Source of the DNA: Bacilli bacterium
GTDB lineage: Bacteria; Bacillota_I; Bacilli_A; RF39; UBA660
Reading direction: 5' to 3'
Assembly: GCA_016295795.1 (NCBI GenBank)
Contig: JAEDKN010000001.1
Coordinates: forward strand, 18,846-82,845
DNA length: 64,000 bases
The notes under the pieces were generated by a model. That model was not told the DNA's origin. It worked only from the letters and a program-made list of their open reading frames with translations, and did no database searches. Numbering within the stretch: position 1 is the first letter of the stretch; every line of letters begins with the position of its first letter. The translations under genes were made by a program, and so were the position numbers. Of the stretch, positions 62,975 through 64,000 are shown one piece after another.

Positions 62975-64000
62975 ATGGAATTTAATGATATAAAAAAGAG
63001 CCTAATGGAACTTAATGATAAATTAGATGATATTTGGAGGCAACTTTGACTTAGATGAAAAAAGGCAAATAATACAAGATTTAGAATCTGAAATGGCATT
63101 GCCAACTTTTTGGGATGATAAGAAAAAATCAGAAATGAAAATTTCACAACTAAGCAATTTAAAGAATCTGGTAGAAAAGTTAGAAAATATAAAAAAAGAA
63201 GTGGTTGATTCAATAGAGTTGGTAGATCTGGCTATAACTGAGTCTGATGAAAAAATGAAGCCTACATTTGAGGCGACTCTTAACGAAAAAATAAAAGAAG
63301 TTGATGATTTTGAAACGCTATTGCTTTTAAATGGAGAATATGATAAATGTAATTGTACGGTAGAAATACATTCTGGTGCTGGGGGAACTGAAGCTTGCGA
63401 CTGGGCTATGATGTTATATAGAATGTATTTGCGTTGGTGTGAGAAACATGATTATAAAACTGAATTAATAGATTATCAGGTGGGAACGGATGAAGTTGGA
63501 ATAAAGTCAGCTACAATATTAGTTAAAGGAATAAATTCATATGGATATCTAAAAAATGAGAAGGGTATTCATAGATTGATAAGGTTATCCCCGTTTGATT
63601 CAAATAATAGACGTCATACTTCTTTTGCTTCTGTAGATGTGATTCCTGAAATAGAAACAAGTAATGAAATAATAATAAATGATAAAGATTTGAAAATAGA
63701 TGTTTATAGATCTAGTGGGGCAGGAGGACAGCATGTAAATACAACGGATTCTGCTGTTAGGATTACGCATATTCCTACCAAAATAGTTGTAACTTGCCAA
63801 AATTGTAGGAGTCAAATACAGAATAAGGAACAGGCTATGCAAATATTAAAAAGTAAGTTAATGGTTTTACAAACAGAAAAAAATAATGAAAAAATGGATG
63901 ATTTAAGAGGAGAACAAAAAAATATAGACTTTGGTTCACAAATAAGAAGTTATATTATGCATCCGTATTCTTTAGTTAAAGATCATAGAACTAATGAAGA
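62975..64000 (+). CDS. prfB: Peptide chain release factor 2 with programmed +1 frameshift (partial)
   Basis: Starts at ATG 62975 (AGAGGGTGATTGA). After 24 codons the frame meets TGA at 63047-63049, in the context GGAGG-CAA-CTT-TGA-C. This is the classical RF2 autoregulatory site: slow UGA reading lets the ribosome slip +1 at CTT and go on with GAC. The second frame is open to the end of the window and shows S-P-F (codon recognition), H-S-G-A-G-G-T-E-A-C-D-W and the catalytic G-G-Q in G-A-G-G-Q-H-V-N-T-T. About 25 residues are cut off by the window end. Recognises UAA and UGA. Confidence 0.97.
63036..63050 (+). promoter_or_regulatory. prfB frameshift signal
   Basis: Internal Shine-Dalgarno GGAGG (63036-63040), three bases, slippery CTT (63044-63046), TGA (63047-63049), then C. 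Spacing is canonical. Confidence 0.95.

Noticed and set aside
62926..63213. A minus-strand gene over the start of prfB
   Set aside because: It is the shadow of prfB; the plus strand shows RF2 motifs and a canonical frameshift site.

Overview
The window is centred on the replication origin of a very AT-rich, endospore-forming bacterium of the low-GC Firmicutes (Bacillota, Bacilli-type gene order). The evidence is the B. subtilis-like order rnpA-rpmH-oriC-dnaA-dnaN-recF-gyrB-gyrA, sporulation genes (gerQ, spoVG, yabG, yabP, yabQ, bofA, spoVT), a paired ParB/Noc system with both kinds of binding site, and ComK. TGA is used as a stop and prfB is present, so the standard code applies. I cannot name the genus; a gut-type anaerobe is only a guess, from PduL and several uptake carriers.

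Left arm (1-31,941). Genes lie almost all on the minus strand, reading away from the origin. From the origin outward: rpmH, rnpA, yidC, jag, mnmE, mnmG, rsmG, noc, parA, parB, a DUF951 gene, an AbgT-type carrier, ychF, rpsF-ssb-rpsR, divIC, tilS, ftsH, tatD, a 3D-domain protein, ksgA, yabG, veg, spoVG, yabP, yabQ, a short GdpP-like phosphodiesterase, rplI, dnaC helicase, an M23/LysM/G5 peptidase, walJ, rlmH, an XRE regulator, an alanine:cation symporter and ung. Further out are a LemA-like gene and gerQ (plus strand), pduL (minus strand) and the tail of a penicillin-binding protein (plus strand, cut by the window start).

Origin (about 31,942-33,765). A strong rpmH promoter is followed by an AT-rich region with tandem DnaA boxes, then dnaA and dnaN, with one more DnaA box between these two genes.

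Right arm (32,255-64,000). All genes are on the plus strand: dnaA, dnaN, comK, recF, gyrB, gyrA, SRP RNA, tadA, dnaX, ybaB, recR, bofA, holB, ricT, a TrmN6-type methyltransferase, rsmI, pth, mfd, an unknown gene, spoVT, a methionine T-box with dut-metG, a small membrane protein, dusB, an RDD protein, lysS, a YfcC-type carrier, clpC and prfB. prfB carries the programmed +1 frameshift and runs off the window.

The genes cover replication start (dnaA, dnaN, gyrase, helicase, clamp loader), chromosome organisation (ParA/ParB/Noc and their sites), ribosome and tRNA maturation, cell-wall work and sporulation. I found no clearly new multigene system, CRISPR array, prophage or insertion sequence. The most interesting points are: ParB and Noc sites built into terminator-like hairpins; a Noc without the N-terminal membrane helix and with a long Asn/Ser-rich linker; a GdpP reduced to its DHH-DHHA1 core; a short ComK between dnaN and recF; and FtsH with a Rho-N/SAP-like tail.
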